Of a stretch of DNA of 64,000 nucleotides, positions 8,892 through 18,836 are shown one piece after another. Location of the stretch: assembly GCF_002931555.1 (NCBI RefSeq), contig NZ_PSTZ01000002.1, positions 51,099 to 115,098 on the forward strand. The letters run 5' to 3'. Origin of the DNA: Pseudoclavibacter sp. RFBB5. Its GTDB lineage: Bacteria; Actinomycetota; Actinomycetes; Actinomycetales; Microbacteriaceae. A program made the position numbers and the translations under genes. The notes beneath the pieces were generated by a model. It saw nothing but the letters and a program-made list of their open reading frames with translations, had not been told where the DNA came from and searched no databases. Numbering within the stretch: position 1 is the first letter of the stretch; each line of letters opens with the position of its first letter.

Positions 8892-9824
8892 CTAGAGCCC
8901 AACCGAGGCGTAGATGCGGAAGACCTCGTCGATGCGGGCCTCCTCGTCCATCTCGGGCTCGCCGTTCTCGGTCTCACCGTAGAGGTCCATGATCTGCTGC
9001 TTGATCGACTCGTCGAGCGCCTCCCACTTTGCCGTCCAGGCTTCGACCTCGTAGGTCCAGTAGCCGACGACCTTGTACGCGGAGCCGGGCAGGCCAAGCG
9101 TGTGGCGGAGGTGGCTGCGCACCTCGCGGGTCACGCGCGTCTCACCCGCGACCCACACGTAGACGCTGCCGTCGTTCGGGATGTCGAGGCGCTTGACGGT
9201 CTCGACGAGGCGGCTCGGGCGGTGGCCGTTGCCGGAGCCGCGCACCCAGTTCGCCGCCTTGAGACCGACGGACGGGAACAGCTCGTAGCCCGCATCCCGG
9301 ATCTCGCAGACGATCTCCGTCTCGACGTCCGGCGTCAGCTCCGCCACCCGCAAGGCGGCGGGGAGGGCGGGCTCGTCGCAGATGAGCACCTGCTTCGTGA
9401 CGCCCTCTGGAAGCGCGTAGAGGTCGCGCGGCGGGTTGATGCCGAGCACGTAGCCCGGCTTCGCACCGAGCACCCACGTGCTCGCGATGCCACCCTCGTG
9501 GATCACGAAGTCAATGTCGATCTCACCCGGCCGGTGGTCGCGGATCGTGTACGTGCGCATCTGCGATGGCTCGACGCCCTCTTCGTAGTCCCAGCCGCGG
9601 CCGGAGACGAACGGCAGGTGAGGTTCGAGGTGCGCCTCGTCCGGGAAGAAGAGGCGCACGTACTCGTCGCCGATCCCCGTCGTGGGGTAGTCGTGCAGGT
9701 CGTCGCCGCCGAGCGTGACCCGAATCATGCCGGGTCCGAGCTGCCTGACACCCGTGACGACAGCACGGTGGATGCGCTCGACGTAGTCGCTCGCCTCGGT
9801 TTCGGACGCGGTGCGATAGGTCAT
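8892..9824 (-). CDS. Siderophore-interacting protein (ferric-siderophore reductase)
   Basis: The 310-residue product belongs to the ViuB/SIP flavoprotein family, which reduces ferric siderophores in the cytoplasm to release Fe(II). The FAD-binding motif RTYTIRDHRPGEIDIDFVIHE is clear near residue 95, followed by the ICDEPALPAA and WVAGE segments of the NAD(P)H-binding half. The ATG overlaps the stop of the binding-protein gene in ATGA. Its place inside the uptake operon supports release of iron from the siderophore imported by the neighbouring ABC system. Confidence 0.92.
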   Translation of the reverse strand: MTYRTASETEASDYVERIHRAVVTGVRQLGPGMIRVTLGGDDLHDYPTTGIGDEYVRLFFPDEAHLEPHLPFVSGRGWDYEEGVEPSQMRTYTIRDHRPGEIDIDFVIHEGGIASTWVLGAKPGYVLGINPPRDLYALPEGVTKQVLICDEPALPAALRVAELTPDVETEIVCEIRDAGYELFPSVGLKAANWVRGSGNGHRPSRLVETVKRLDIPNDGSVYVWVAGETRVTREVRSHLRHTLGLPGSAYKVVGYWTYEVEAWTAKWEALDESIKQQIMDLYGETENGEPEMDEEARIDEVFRIYASVGL

Positions 9825-10939
9825 TCTGCGCCGCCTACTCCGTTGCCGTCGATCGCCGAGTTGAGCATGGGGACGAACTCGTCGAGGGCCCATGGGATGG
9901 AGAGGGGCGTCGGCGCGTTGGTGGCCATGGCAAGCGGCTCGCTCTCGAGGAACAGGTAGTTGCCGGTGGCGATGGGCTCCCACAGCTTGAACGTGGGGTG
10001 GTTCAGCGTGTACTCGAGCTCTTCCGGGCTGTTGGACCAGGCGACGAAGAGGTCGGCGGGGATGGTGTCGAGCTCTTCGAGGCTGACGGCGCCGTACCAG
10101 TTGTCGCCCTCGACGGTGCCGAGGACGGTGTCCATGGCTGGCGTGTTCTGCAGGCCGAGGTCGGTGAGGAACTGCACGCGCAGGTCGGTCGGAATGTAGA
10201 TACCGGCTTCCGTCCCACCGTCGCTGAGGGTGAGGCCGTACGCGAAGGTCGTGTCCGCGAACTTGGGGTTCTCTTCCTTCACGGTGTCGAGCTGACCCTG
10301 GGTCTCCGCAATGATTTCGTCGGCTTTCGCGGGCTGCCCGAGGCTGTCGCCGACGATCTCGACAAGCGACTGCCACGACTCGGAAGCCCACGGCTTCTCG
10401 GGGTACGCAACGGTGGGGGCGATCTCGGTGAGGCGGTTGTACTCGACCTCGGTGAGGCCGGAGTGCGGGGCGAGGATGACATCGGGTGCGAGCGCGAGCA
10501 CCTGCTCGAAGTCGAGGTCCCCGGCGTCGCTGTAGTTGAGGATCTCGGGCATCGTGCCGCCGAGCTCTTCGACCTCGGCGCGGAACCACGGCGAGTAGCC
10601 CTCTTCATCGCCACCCCAGGTCTCGGGGATCCCGACGGGGACAGTGCCGAAGGCGGCGACGACATCCTGCGTCGCCCAGCCGACGGTCACGACGCGCTCG
10701 GGGGCCTCCGTGATCGTCGTCTCGCCGAAGGCGTGGGTCATCGTCACTGGCAGGGCGCCCTCCTCCGCTGGCGTCGCCATCACTCCGTCGGCTGCCGCAG
10801 CGTCGCCGGATGCGCATCCCGCGAGCGCGAGCACCCCGACGGTGGCGGCGGCGAGAGCCCCGGTCCAGCGACGGTGCACGGAACGGTGCGTCGAAGGTCG
10901 GGTCGGGGCGGACGAGCGGCGGGTGACAGTCGAGGTCAA
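9821..10939 (-). CDS. Iron-siderophore ABC transporter substrate-binding lipoprotein
   Basis: The 372-residue product has a basic N-terminus, a hydrophobic segment and a lipobox (LALAGC), so it is probably membrane-anchored outside the cell. The mature part has the type III binding-protein pattern (PERVVTVGWATQDVVAAFG; DFEQVLALAPDVILAPHSGLT) of FecB/FepB-like iron carriers. I chose the TTG at 10939 because GGAG lies a few bases upstream and it leaves a normal signal peptide; longer starts read through promoter DNA. It is the first gene of the uptake operon and is preceded by an iron-box-like site. Confidence 0.9.
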   Translation of the reverse strand: MTSTVTRRSSAPTRPSTHRSVHRRWTGALAAATVGVLALAGCASGDAAAADGVMATPAEEGALPVTMTHAFGETTITEAPERVVTVGWATQDVVAAFGTVPVGIPETWGGDEEGYSPWFRAEVEELGGTMPEILNYSDAGDLDFEQVLALAPDVILAPHSGLTEVEYNRLTEIAPTVAYPEKPWASESWQSLVEIVGDSLGQPAKADEIIAETQGQLDTVKEENPKFADTTFAYGLTLSDGGTEAGIYIPTDLRVQFLTDLGLQNTPAMDTVLGTVEGDNWYGAVSLEELDTIPADLFVAWSNSPEELEYTLNHPTFKLWEPIATGNYLFLESEPLAMATNAPTPLSIPWALDEFVPMLNSAIDGNGVGGAE

Positions 10940-10969
10940 GGTGGCTCCATTCGACAGAGTGCAGACGCG

Positions 10970-10988
10970 AGAAGTAAGGGTTACCTCA
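10970..10988. promoter_or_regulatory. Candidate DtxR/IdeR iron box before the siderophore uptake operon
   Basis: On the minus strand the 19-mer TGAGGTAACCCTTACTTCT matches the DtxR/IdeR consensus (TWAGGTTAGSCTWACCTWA) at about 13 positions and contains the dyad GTAA-GGG-TTAC. It lies about 30-50 bases before the TTG start, where repression by an iron-loaded regulator would be expected. Confidence 0.5.
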
Positions 10989-11098
10989 CAACACACCGAG
11001 CCTACGGACGTGGCGTATCGTTCCGCGGTCACTCGGCGTCGCGTTCCTGCCACCGCATCTGGCCGCGGGCCACCCGCGCGCCGCGCTACGCTTCGAGA

Positions 11099-11899
11099 GT
11101 GAATCAAGGTGAGCTGGTCGGGGGGCTGCTCGTCATCTTCGTGCTCGCCGTGATCGCGATCGCCACGATCGTGGTGTTCGGGGACCTCAGCATCCGCCCC
11201 CGGCCGCGCCGCCTGCCCGTCTGGCAGTACACGCACCGCGTCATCGGCAAAGACCAGCCCTACGCGACCTCAACGGGTTCGTTCCCGGCAAGCGAGCAGC
11301 GCCTGTGGGAGCTCTGGCGCGAAAGCCACACCCCCGGCAGCATCGTCGCCATTCCGGTCGAGCCGGAACCGGTCGCGCCGAAGCCAGCCGCGGACGACAC
11401 CGACAACGGCAACCGCACCCAGCCGGAAGACGCCGACACCGCAGGCGCAGCTGCCAGCGGGGACAACGCTCCGACTGAAGCCGCCGAGAAGATCCCGGAG
11501 GTGCGGCAGGTGCGCGTCTCCCGCGTCTCTCGGGAGCTGCGCTCGGTGTATCCGCTCGCCCTCGTGGGCTTCAACGTGTACTTCGAGGAGTACGAGAAGA
11601 CCGAGTTCCCGGTCGGCCTCATCGTGCGCGGCAGCGACGGCGTCGCCATGATGACGCTCACCGACGATGACATCGTCGCGTTCGACGAACGCGGGCGACG
11701 ACTCTGGTCGAGCCGCTGGGAGCGGCTCATCTTCTCCAACGCCCACGACCTGCTCCTCTACAACGGGCACACGCAGATCCGCATCGACGACGAGGACCAG
11801 CGCGACCTCGTCGAGGCCCTCGTCGTGAAGTACGGGCGCTTCGAGCAGATGCACTTCCTGCCCGGCCCCGAGCGCCGCGCGCCTGACGCTGACGCCTGA
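11099..11899 (+). CDS. Uncharacterised membrane-anchored protein
   Basis: The 266-residue product has one N-terminal transmembrane helix (about residues 8-28, VGGLLVIFVLAVIAIATIVV), a Pro/Ala/acidic linker at about 85-135, and a soluble C-terminal half with short beta-like segments (VYPLALVGFNVYFEEY, DGVAMMTLTDDDIVAFD, RRLWSSRWERLIFSN). I do not recognise a named domain; the C-terminal half could be a PH-like fold but this is a guess. The GTG start follows TACGCT by 6 bases, fitting a leaderless promoter. The stop codon lies inside a 7-base tandem repeat. Confidence 0.75.
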   Translation: MNQGELVGGLLVIFVLAVIAIATIVVFGDLSIRPRPRRLPVWQYTHRVIGKDQPYATSTGSFPASEQRLWELWRESHTPGSIVAIPVEPEPVAPKPAADDTDNGNRTQPEDADTAGAAASGDNAPTEAAEKIPEVRQVRVSRVSRELRSVYPLALVGFNVYFEEYEKTEFPVGLIVRGSDGVAMMTLTDDDIVAFDERGRRLWSSRWERLIFSNAHDLLLYNGHTQIRIDDEDQRDLVEALVVKYGRFEQMHFLPGPERRAPDADA

Positions 11900-11942
11900 C
11901 GCCTCACGCCTCACGCCTCACGCCTGACGCCTCACGCCTCAC
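11881..11942. repeat. Tandem repeat of about nine 7-base units (GCCTGAC/GCCTCAC)
   Basis: The units alternate GCCTGAC and GCCTCAC, with one 6-base unit. The stop codon of the preceding gene is the TGA of the third unit, so the array overlaps the 3' end of the coding region and fills the gap to the convergent AraC gene. Confidence 0.9.
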
Positions 11943-11958
11943 CTTGCTGGCCGCGGGT

Positions 11959-12744
11959 CTACGGCCGCCAGTCGCTGGGCTTCGACCCCATGGCGCGACG
12001 GAAGGCGGCGCTGAACGCGCTCGTCGTGGCGTACCCGACGCGACCCGCGACGGTGCCGACGGGGACGTCGTCGGCGAGCATCCGCGCGGCCGCGGCCATG
12101 CGCACCATGGTGCGCCAGTGCGAGAAGGTCATGCCGACCTCCGACGCGAAGATGCGGGCGATCGTGCGGACGCTCAGCGACAGCTGCCACGCCCACGCCT
12201 CGACGCCACGATCGTCAGCTGGGTCGTTCAGCACGCGGCGCACGAGCGGGGCGAGGCGCTCGTCGCGGGGCACGGGAACCGTCTCGACGTAGCTCGTCGC
12301 CTCTGGCAGCAGTTCGATGACGACCGTCTGCGCCCGCAGGCGCTGGTCGGTCTGCATGGGCGACTCGGCGAGGTGCAGCAGCAGCTCGCGGAAGGCGGCG
12401 CCCAGCTGCACGGTGCCGACCGAGGGCCAGTCCGGGGCGACGTCGCTCGTGAAGTAGGTGCAGCATCCGGTCGACGAGGCGTCGACCTCCATCGTGTGCG
12501 GTGTGAAGGGCGGCACCCAGATGCCCTGCCCGACGGCGAGCGTGCGCAGGGCGCCTTCGACGAGCACCACGACACTGCCGCGCGACGGCCACATGATCAT
12601 GCCCTCGGGATGCACGTGCGGCTCCCGGTCCCCGAGGTTCGGGCCGGGGAGCACGGCCGTCGTGAGGAGGAACGGTGCGGGGATGCCAACGGGCCTGACC
12701 TCGACGGTCGCAGGCCCTTGGCTGAATTCGAGCGCCTGGAACAC
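11959..12744 (-). CDS. AraC-family transcriptional regulator with cupin sensor domain
   Basis: The 261-residue protein has an N-terminal cupin-like sensor (HVHPEGMIMWPSRG, IWVPPFTPHTMEV) and a C-terminal AraC double helix-turn-helix (LSVRTIARIFASEVGMTFSHWR, then VGYATTSAFSAAFRRAMGSKPSDWR). The GTG start has a good AGGAG site 7 bases upstream. It lies between the siderophore uptake operon and a divergent ABC exporter, so it probably controls one or both. AraC regulators beside iron genes are well known (for example RipA in corynebacteria), but the ligand here is not evident. Confidence 0.88.
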   Translation of the reverse strand: MFQALEFSQGPATVEVRPVGIPAPFLLTTAVLPGPNLGDREPHVHPEGMIMWPSRGSVVVLVEGALRTLAVGQGIWVPPFTPHTMEVDASSTGCCTYFTSDVAPDWPSVGTVQLGAAFRELLLHLAESPMQTDQRLRAQTVVIELLPEATSYVETVPVPRDERLAPLVRRVLNDPADDRGVEAWAWQLSLSVRTIARIFASEVGMTFSHWRTMVRMAAAARMLADDVPVGTVAGRVGYATTSAFSAAFRRAMGSKPSDWRP

Positions 12745-12805
12745 GGTGGATCTCCTGGTTGTCCGGAGCGCAACAGAAGTTGGCCGAACGCATCGCTAGC
12801 GGGAC

Positions 12806-12824
12806 TTAGGTGAACCTTACTATC
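12806..12824. promoter_or_regulatory. Candidate iron box overlapping the exporter promoter
   Basis: TTAGGTGAACCTTA (12806-12819) is a strong dyad matching the DtxR/IdeR consensus halves. The probable -10 TACTAT (12818-12823) overlaps its right edge and is followed after 6 bases by the ATG of the exporter gene, so a bound repressor would cover the promoter of a leaderless transcript. It could also influence the divergent AraC gene. Confidence 0.65.
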
Positions 12825-12829
12825 GACGG

Positions 12830-14611
12830 ATGCCCCGTGAGAACCCCCAGGCCCCGACCCCCGCATCCGTCATGCGAGACGCACTGTTCGCGTCGGGGCG
12901 CAGCTGGCGACTCACGCTCGCAACGCTCGGCTACGTCGTGCACGAAGCCGCCGAGGCGCTGGTGCCGGTCATCGTCGGCGTCATCATCGACCGCGCCATC
13001 GTCACCGACGACGTCGCCCAGCTCGCGCTGATGCTCGGCGTGCTGCTCGTGAACTTCCTCGTCCTCTCCTTCTCCTATCGGTGGGCGGCGAGGCTCATGG
13101 TGCGCATCTACGGGCACGGCGAGCTGGAGCTCCGGCGGTCGCTGCTGACGCGGGTCCTGCACCCGAACGGGGTCACGAGTCGCCGCAGCCCGGGTGAGCT
13201 GCTGCAGATCACGACCTCCGACAGCTACCGAGTCGCGGGCGTCTCGTGGTCGGTTGTGCAGCAGGGGGCAAGCGCCGCGGCGATCCTCGTATCGTCCGCC
13301 GCGCTGCTCGCCATCTCGGTGCCGCTCGGCATCGGGGTGCTCGTCGCGTCGCTGCTGATCCTCGTGGGCATGCACGCGACGTCCAAGCCCATTGAAGCGA
13401 GAGGGGCCCGAGAGCAGGCATCGGCGAGCGCCGCCAGCGACGTCGCAACTGACCTCGTCGCGGGGCTCCGCATCATCCGCGGCATCCGCGCACAGCCGGA
13501 GGCCACACGTCGGTACCGGGACGCGAGTGCGGAGGCGAAGACCGGCGCGATCGCCGCGAACCGCGGCATCCAGCGGTACCTCGCGGTCAGCGGTGTCGCG
13601 TCCGGTGCGTTCCTGGCGGTCCTCGCGTTCTCGGCGGCAGCACTCGCCTCGCTGGGGCAGATCACGCTCGGCGAGCTCGTCGCCGTCGTCGGGCTCGGCC
13701 AGTACTTGCAGGGCTCGCTCGCGCACGTGGGCACCTTCGCCTCCAACTGGCTGCACAAGCGCGCGTCGGCGGTCCGAGTCGTCGCGGTGCTCGGTGAGGA
13801 GCACGCTGTGCCGATCGAGGACACGCACTCCGGCGGGGCCGGGCTCGTGGATGCGGTGCGCGCTTCCACAGACTCCCCCGCGTCGTTCGCGTGGCGGGCA
13901 CCGGACGGGAGCCTCATCGACGTGGCCCCAGGGGCGCTCGTCGGCATCAAGCCCTCGACGCCAGCGGCCGCACGCGACCTTGCGGCGACACTCGCCTTCC
14001 GGGTTCCGCTCGAGGCCGGCGAGGTGACCGTCGCGGGATTGGACGCCCGCACGATCGGCCCCGACGCCTACCGCCGCCTCGTCTTCGCGCCACCCCACGA
14101 CGCCACCGTCTTCTCGGCGACGCTCGAAGAGAACCTGTTTCTCGAGGCGCAGGTGACGGAGGGATTGGCAGAAGTGCCAGCACTAGGGACGACGGCTGGG
14201 GCTTTCGCGGCGGCGGGCGAGCGTCCGACGAACTCCAGCTCACGCCGAGATACAGCCGCAGAGCGCGCGGCTCTCACGGAGGTCTCCGCCCTCGGGTGGG
14301 ACCGACAGCTCGGCGAACGCGGCCGTCGCCTCTCGGGTGGGCAGCGCCAGCGCGTCCTGTTCGCCCGCGCCTTCGCGAGTGACGCTCGCGTGCTGGTGCT
14401 CGACGAGCCCGCCTCCGCGCTGGACCCGGCGACCGAAGCGCGTGTCGCCGAATCGCTCCGCGAGCATCCGGTCACGACGCTGCTCGTCACCCGCAGCCCC
14501 CTGCTGCTCGCCGCCTGCGACCGGGTCGTCGAGGTTGGCGGCAAGGTTGGCGGCGGGGCGGGGAACGAAGCCCACGAAGCGCACGCCGACGAGGAACTGG
14601 CCCGCCGATGA
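12830..14611 (+). CDS. ABC exporter half-transporter with intact signature but no Walker A
   Basis: The 593-residue product has an N-terminal six-helix exporter membrane domain (about 20-330) and a C-terminal ATPase domain. The signature LSGGQRQRV (near 502) and Walker [10 protein letters not shown] (near 522) are intact, but the P-loop position reads [10 protein letters not shown] (near 370), with no GxxGxGKS/T. The Q-loop glutamine ([10 protein letters not shown]) and the H-loop histidine (LLVTRSPLL) are also absent. It must therefore work with the product of 14608-16431, whose defects are complementary. Its iron-box-like promoter suggests siderophore or iron-related export. Stop and next start overlap in ATGA. 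Confidence 0.9.
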   Translation: MPRENPQAPTPASVMRDALFASGRSWRLTLATLGYVVHEAAEALVPVIVGVIIDRAIVTDDVAQLALMLGVLLVNFLVLSFSYRWAARLMVRIYGHGELELRRSLLTRVLHPNGVTSRRSPGELLQITTSDSYRVAGVSWSVVQQGASAAAILVSSAALLAISVPLGIGVLVASLLILVGMHATSKPIEARGAREQASASAASDVATDLVAGLRIIRGIRAQPEATRRYRDASAEAKTGAIAANRGIQRYLAVSGVASGAFLAVLAFSAAALASLGQITLGELVAVVGLGQYLQGSLAHVGTFASNWLHKRASAVRVVAVLGEEHAVPIEDTHSGGAGLVDAVRASTDSPASFAWRAPDGSLIDVAPGALVGIKPSTPAAARDLAATLAFRVPLEAGEVTVAGLDARTIGPDAYRRLVFAPPHDATVFSATLEENLFLEAQVTEGLAEVPALGTTAGAFAAAGERPTNSSSRRDTAAERAALTEVSALGWDRQLGERGRRLSGGQRQRVLFARAFASDARVLVLDEPASALDPATEARVAESLREHPVTTLLVTRSPLLLAACDRVVEVGGKVGGGAGNEAHEAHADEELARR

Positions 14612-16431
14612 CCACGAAGACGGCGCCAACAGTGCGCACGCCTGCCCTCCTGCCCATCGCGACGGGCCGCGAGACGGCGCACGCCGTCGCCGCCCTGCTG
14701 CGCGCATCCCGGACGCGGATCGCCGCTGTCGTGCTGCTGCTCCTCGGCGGGTCATCGTCGACGCTGCTCGTTCCGCGTCTCCTGGGCTGGCTCGTCGACC
14801 TCGTCACGGGAGGCGCCGGCGTGGCCGCGCTCGTCACGCCCGGCTTGCTGCTGCTCGTCGTCACGGCGGTCTCAGCGCTGCTCGCCTACGCGGGCATCCG
14901 CCTGCTCGTCGCGGTGGTGCAGGAGCTCGTGAGCTCCCTCCGCGAGGACGCCCTGGGCGTCGTGCTCGGGATGCGCGCGAGCCAGGCCGAGAGCTCCGAC
15001 TCGTCGGACATCGTGTCGCGCGTGACCGGCGACGTCGAGTCCGTGACCGAGGCCGCATCCGGCGTGCTGCCTGCGGTCACGCAGTCGTCGTTCATGATCG
15101 TGCTGTCCCTGGCTGGCATCGCCGCCATCAACCCGTGGCTCGGGTTCGCCGCGCTGGTGGCCGTGCCCGTGCAGGTGCTCGCGACGTGGTCCTTCATCCG
15201 TCGTTCCCGCCCCGTATATGCGGAGATGCGGGTCGCTGAGGCCGAGCGCGGACAGGTCATCATCGAGGGCGTCAGCGGGGCCGACACGATTCGCGCGCAC
15301 CGCCGCCAAGCGCTTCAGCTCGCCGAGGTGGATGCGCGCAGCCTGCGGTCGATCGACCTCCAGTACGAGGCGGCTCGCATCCGCACGACGTTCTTCGGGC
15401 GCCTGAACGTGGGCGAGTACCTGGGCGTCGCGGCGATCCTGATCGTCAGCTTCTGGCTCGTGCAGGCGGGTGCCGTCTCGATCGGCGGCGCGACCGCTGC
15501 TGCCCTCTACTTCCTCGCGCTCTTCGGCCCCATCGGATCGCTGCTGTCGAGCATCGACGAGCTGCAGCTCGCCGGTGTCGGTCTCGCGCGGCTCGTGGGA
15601 GTCGTCGGGGCCGGCCGGCACCGTGGGAGCGACAGTCAGGGTGACGTGGCGCCTGCACCCTTCGTCGAACTGGCACCAGCAACGCAGTCGCCGCTACCTG
15701 CGATGCCCGCCATCGCAGTCGACGCGGTCGATTTCAGCTACGACGGCGAGCGGATGCAGCTCTCTGACGTCACCCTGACTGTCGCGCCGGGTGAGCGGGT
15801 CGCGCTCGTCGGTGAGAGCGGGTCGGGCAAGAGCACGCTCGCGCAGCTCATCGTCGGCGCGTTCGACCCGACGGGCGGTTCGGTCCTCGTGGGTGGGCGG
15901 CCCGCGGCGGCCCGCGAGCGCGACGCGAGCGTGATGCTCGTGACGCAGGAGATCCACGTGTTCGCGGCGACGATCGCCGAGAACCTGCGCTTCAGCGCAC
16001 CGGCGGCGAGCGGCCAGCAGCTCGCGGACGCGGTGCGCACTGTCGGGGCCGAGTGGCTCCTCGAGCTCGACGAGGGCCTCGAGACCCGCGTGGGCGCATC
16101 CGGCCTCGCGCTCGACGGTGCCGCCGCCCAGCAGCTCGCTCTCGCCCGAGTGCTGCTGCGCGATCCTGCGATCCTGGTGCTCGACGAGGCGACCGCGGAG
16201 GGCGGGGGCGACGACCCGCTTGGCCTCGACGCCGCGCTCACGGCGGCGACCCGCGGCCGCACCTCGGTTGTCGTTGCGCACCGCCTGTCGCAGGCACGCG
16301 TCGCCGACAGGATCGTGGTCCTCCGGGCCGGGAAGGTGGTCGAGGAGGGCGCTCACGACGAGCTGGTTCGCCGTGGCGGTGAATACGCCCGACTGTGGGC
16401 CGCGTGGGAGCGCGCCTCGCCGGCCGGTTAG
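14608..16431 (+). CDS. ABC exporter half-transporter with intact Walker A but degenerate signature
   Basis: The 607-residue product has six membrane helices (about 30-320) and an ATPase domain with an intact Walker A (GESGSGKST, near 403), Q-loop ([15 protein letters not shown]), Walker B (ILVLDEAT) and H-loop (VVAHRLSQ). The signature is replaced by LDGAAAQQL near residue 503, and the D-loop is altered ([12 protein letters not shown]). With its partner it should form a heterodimer in which only one composite ATP site is complete. Related pairs export siderophores, peptides or drugs; neighbours favour an iron-linked substrate, which remains an inference. Confidence 0.9.
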   Translation: MTTKTAPTVRTPALLPIATGRETAHAVAALLRASRTRIAAVVLLLLGGSSSTLLVPRLLGWLVDLVTGGAGVAALVTPGLLLLVVTAVSALLAYAGIRLLVAVVQELVSSLREDALGVVLGMRASQAESSDSSDIVSRVTGDVESVTEAASGVLPAVTQSSFMIVLSLAGIAAINPWLGFAALVAVPVQVLATWSFIRRSRPVYAEMRVAEAERGQVIIEGVSGADTIRAHRRQALQLAEVDARSLRSIDLQYEAARIRTTFFGRLNVGEYLGVAAILIVSFWLVQAGAVSIGGATAAALYFLALFGPIGSLLSSIDELQLAGVGLARLVGVVGAGRHRGSDSQGDVAPAPFVELAPATQSPLPAMPAIAVDAVDFSYDGERMQLSDVTLTVAPGERVALVGESGSGKSTLAQLIVGAFDPTGGSVLVGGRPAAARERDASVMLVTQEIHVFAATIAENLRFSAPAASGQQLADAVRTVGAEWLLELDEGLETRVGASGLALDGAAAQQLALARVLLRDPAILVLDEATAEGGGDDPLGLDAALTAATRGRTSVVVAHRLSQARVADRIVVLRAGKVVEEGAHDELVRRGGEYARLWAAWERASPAG

Positions 16432-16499
16432 ACGCTCGCCTCGCGCGTTCGGAGAGCGCGACTCGCCCGCCGGAAACACGGGGGTGGGAGAATGCGTGC

Positions 16500-17708
16500 A
16501 TGACGGATGGCACCCTCGGCACCCCGCTCACCCCCGCTTCGACGCGCGCGCTGCTGCTCGGCGCCGGCGAGCTCGGCAAGGAGGTCGCGCTCGAGCTGCA
16601 GCGCCTCGGCGTCGAGGTCATCGTGGTCGACCGATACGCGAACGCCCCCGCGATGCAGGTCGCGCACCGCAGCCACGTCGTCGACATGCTCGACCCGGTT
16701 GCGCTGCGCGCTGTGCTCGCGCTCGAGCATCCGGACATCGTGATCCCCGAGGTGGAGGCGATCGCGACGCAGGTGCTCGCCGAGATCGAGGCTGAGGGGC
16801 GCACACGCGTCGTGCCGACAGCGCGGGCGACGCAGCTCACGATGGACCGCGAGGGCATCCGCAGGCTGGCCGCCGAGGCGCTGGACCTCGCGACGTCGCC
16901 GTACCGTTTCGCGGACACGTTCGCCGAGTTCGCGGACGCCATCGAAGCGGTCGGCTTGCCCTGTGTCGTGAAGCCGGTCATGTCGTCGTCGGGGAAGGGC
17001 CAGTCGGTGATCCGCGAACCTGACGACATCCAGGCGTCGTGGGACTACGCGCAGGAAGGTGGGCGCACGGGCCGCGGCAGGGTCATCGTCGAAGGCTTCG
17101 TGCCCTTCGACTCCGAGATCACCCTGCTGACGGTGCGCCACGTCGGCGGCACCGTCTTCTGCGAGCCGGTCGGGCACACGCAGGTCGACGGCGACTACCG
17201 CGAGTCGTGGCAGCCGGCCGCGTTGCCCGAGGCTGCGCTCGAGAAGGCGAAGGTCGTCGCGAAGACGGTGACGGATGCTCTGGGCGGCTACGGCCTGTTC
17301 GGGGTCGAGCTGTTCATCGTCGGCGATGACGTGCTCTTCTCCGAGGTGTCGCCGCGTCCGCACGACACGGGCCTGGTGACGCTCGTGTCGCAAGATGTCT
17401 CGGAGTTCGCGCTGCACGCCCGCGCGGTCCTCGGCCTTCCGGTGTCGGAGCCGCTGCGCATCGGAGCTGGGTCCGGGGAGCCGGCCGCCGCGTCCTGCGC
17501 TGTGCTCGCCGAGGGTACGGGCGTGCCGGTCATCGAGGGTGTGGATGCTGCGCTCGCCATCCCGACGTCGCAGGTGCGGCTCTTCGGGAAGCCGAACGTC
17601 GCGGGCAAGCGGCGGGTCGCCGTCGCGCTCGCGCGTGGCGCGGACGTCGACGAGGCGCGGGAGCGGGCGCGCGAGGCCGCGGCGGCGCTGCGCATCACGC
17701 TGGACTGA
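16500..17708 (+). CDS. purT: Formate-dependent phosphoribosylglycinamide formyltransferase
   Basis: The 402-residue ATP-grasp enzyme formylates GAR using formate and ATP in purine synthesis, an alternative to PurN. Visible features are the N-terminal [20 protein letters not shown], the PEVEAIAT segment, the ATP-grasp [16 protein letters not shown], and [23 protein letters not shown]. The length is close to the family norm of about 390. The chosen ATG follows GAGAAT by 6 bases, suggesting a leaderless start. It stands alone between the exporter operon and a hairpin repeat. Confidence 0.95.
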   Translation: MTDGTLGTPLTPASTRALLLGAGELGKEVALELQRLGVEVIVVDRYANAPAMQVAHRSHVVDMLDPVALRAVLALEHPDIVIPEVEAIATQVLAEIEAEGRTRVVPTARATQLTMDREGIRRLAAEALDLATSPYRFADTFAEFADAIEAVGLPCVVKPVMSSSGKGQSVIREPDDIQASWDYAQEGGRTGRGRVIVEGFVPFDSEITLLTVRHVGGTVFCEPVGHTQVDGDYRESWQPAALPEAALEKAKVVAKTVTDALGGYGLFGVELFIVGDDVLFSEVSPRPHDTGLVTLVSQDVSEFALHARAVLGLPVSEPLRIGAGSGEPAAASCAVLAEGTGVPVIEGVDAALAIPTSQVRLFGKPNVAGKRRVAVALARGADVDEARERAREAAAALRITLD

Positions 17709-17858
17709 GGCGAGCGGACCTACGCCGCTGGGGAGCGTCAGGCTGGGGGCAAGCCTGGGTCAGCGTGCGCGGGATCGCGCGGCGCCCTTTCGCAGGAGGA
17801 GCAACTGGAGCAGGGCGGCGGCGGCGGCGATGATGCCGAACTGCGCGCCGTCCAGGCA

Positions 17859-17916
17859 CAGACCTCTGGGAGATGCATGTTCCCCGCGAGACGAACCTGC
17901 ATTTCTCGCAGGTCTG
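17859..17916. repeat. CAGACCT-type imperfect inverted repeat
   Basis: Arms 17859-17881 and 17894-17916 pair at about 17 of 23 positions around a 12-base loop, and both outer ends are CAGACCT/AGGTCTG as in the cluster at 5491-5622. It lies in the gap between the convergent purT and HAD genes, so it may end both transcripts. The rest of the 17709-17942 gap shows nothing else. Confidence 0.6.
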
Positions 17917-17942
17917 CGCCCGCGGGAGGCCGCTCGCGCGCC

Positions 17943-18836
17943 CTAGCTCTCCAGCCCGAGCTCGCGCACGCATTCGCGGAGGAACGCGGCGCCGGCATCG
18001 TCGTGGATGAGGTCGCCGAACGTGACGACGTCGTAGTCCTTCTCGAGGATGCCATCGGCGGGACGGACGTCCACGTGCGCGGCGTCGTACCCGCTGGCGT
18101 GCAGCTCGTCGGCCATCTTGTAGTCGCTGCGCGAGTCGCCGACCGAGCGCCACCGTCTCGGCAGCGGGCCGGCGGCCTCGAACTCGGCGAGGGCGCGGCG
18201 CGCGCCGTGGTCCTTGTCGAGCTTCACCGACTCGATGTCGGTCGAGATGATCGTGGGGTCGATGCGGAACGGGACGAGGCCCTGCGCATCCGGGGCCTCG
18301 CGGTCGCCGTGGCGCATGCCGACGCCCTGCTGCGCGGCGAGCTCGAACGCGGCGTCGTCGAAGGCCTTCTGCCGTTCGAGGTAGGCCTCAGAGCTGACGT
18401 CGGTGCGCTGCTCGACCGAGATCATGGCCTTCTTGGTCTCGTCGAAGAAGAGGACGTCGCTGAACTCCCCCTCGCCCAGTTCGCGGATCGCGGCGACGTA
18501 CGCGGCGGGCGGCACAACCGTCTCGTCGATCTGCAGCTCGCTCATCCCTTCGGGTGAAATCGCCGACCAGGTTCCACCCTTCTCGTACACGCCGAACATG
18601 CGCGCGCCCGGCTGCTGCAGCGCCTCGGCGAGCCCGTTCTCGAAGAGCGGCTCGATGACTCGCTCGCGGATGAACTCCTCGGAGCGGCCCGTGATGAACG
18701 CGATGGGAACGCCCGCGGCGGCGAGCGTGACGAGGTCATCGAGGATGCTCTGGATCGCGACCGTGCGGGTCACTGGGCTTGCGATGGGGCCGTCGACGTC
18801 GAGGAGGAGGCCGAGGTCAGGCGCTGAAGTGGTCAC
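17943..18836 (-). CDS. HAD-superfamily hydrolase
   Basis: The 297-residue protein shows the HAD motifs: motif I LLLDVDGPIAS near residue 12, motif II FITGRSEE near 49, the lysine of KLDKDHGARRAL near 207, and motif IV VGDSRSDYKMAD near 233. The insertion between motifs II and III suggests a C2 (Cof/trehalose-phosphatase-like) cap. It probably dephosphorylates a small metabolite, which cannot be named from the sequence. It starts at GTG without a Shine-Dalgarno site and stands alone. Confidence 0.85.
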   Translation of the reverse strand: MTTSAPDLGLLLDVDGPIASPVTRTVAIQSILDDLVTLAAAGVPIAFITGRSEEFIRERVIEPLFENGLAEALQQPGARMFGVYEKGGTWSAISPEGMSELQIDETVVPPAAYVAAIRELGEGEFSDVLFFDETKKAMISVEQRTDVSSEAYLERQKAFDDAAFELAAQQGVGMRHGDREAPDAQGLVPFRIDPTIISTDIESVKLDKDHGARRALAEFEAAGPLPRRWRSVGDSRSDYKMADELHASGYDAAHVDVRPADGILEKDYDVVTFGDLIHDDAGAAFLRECVRELGLES

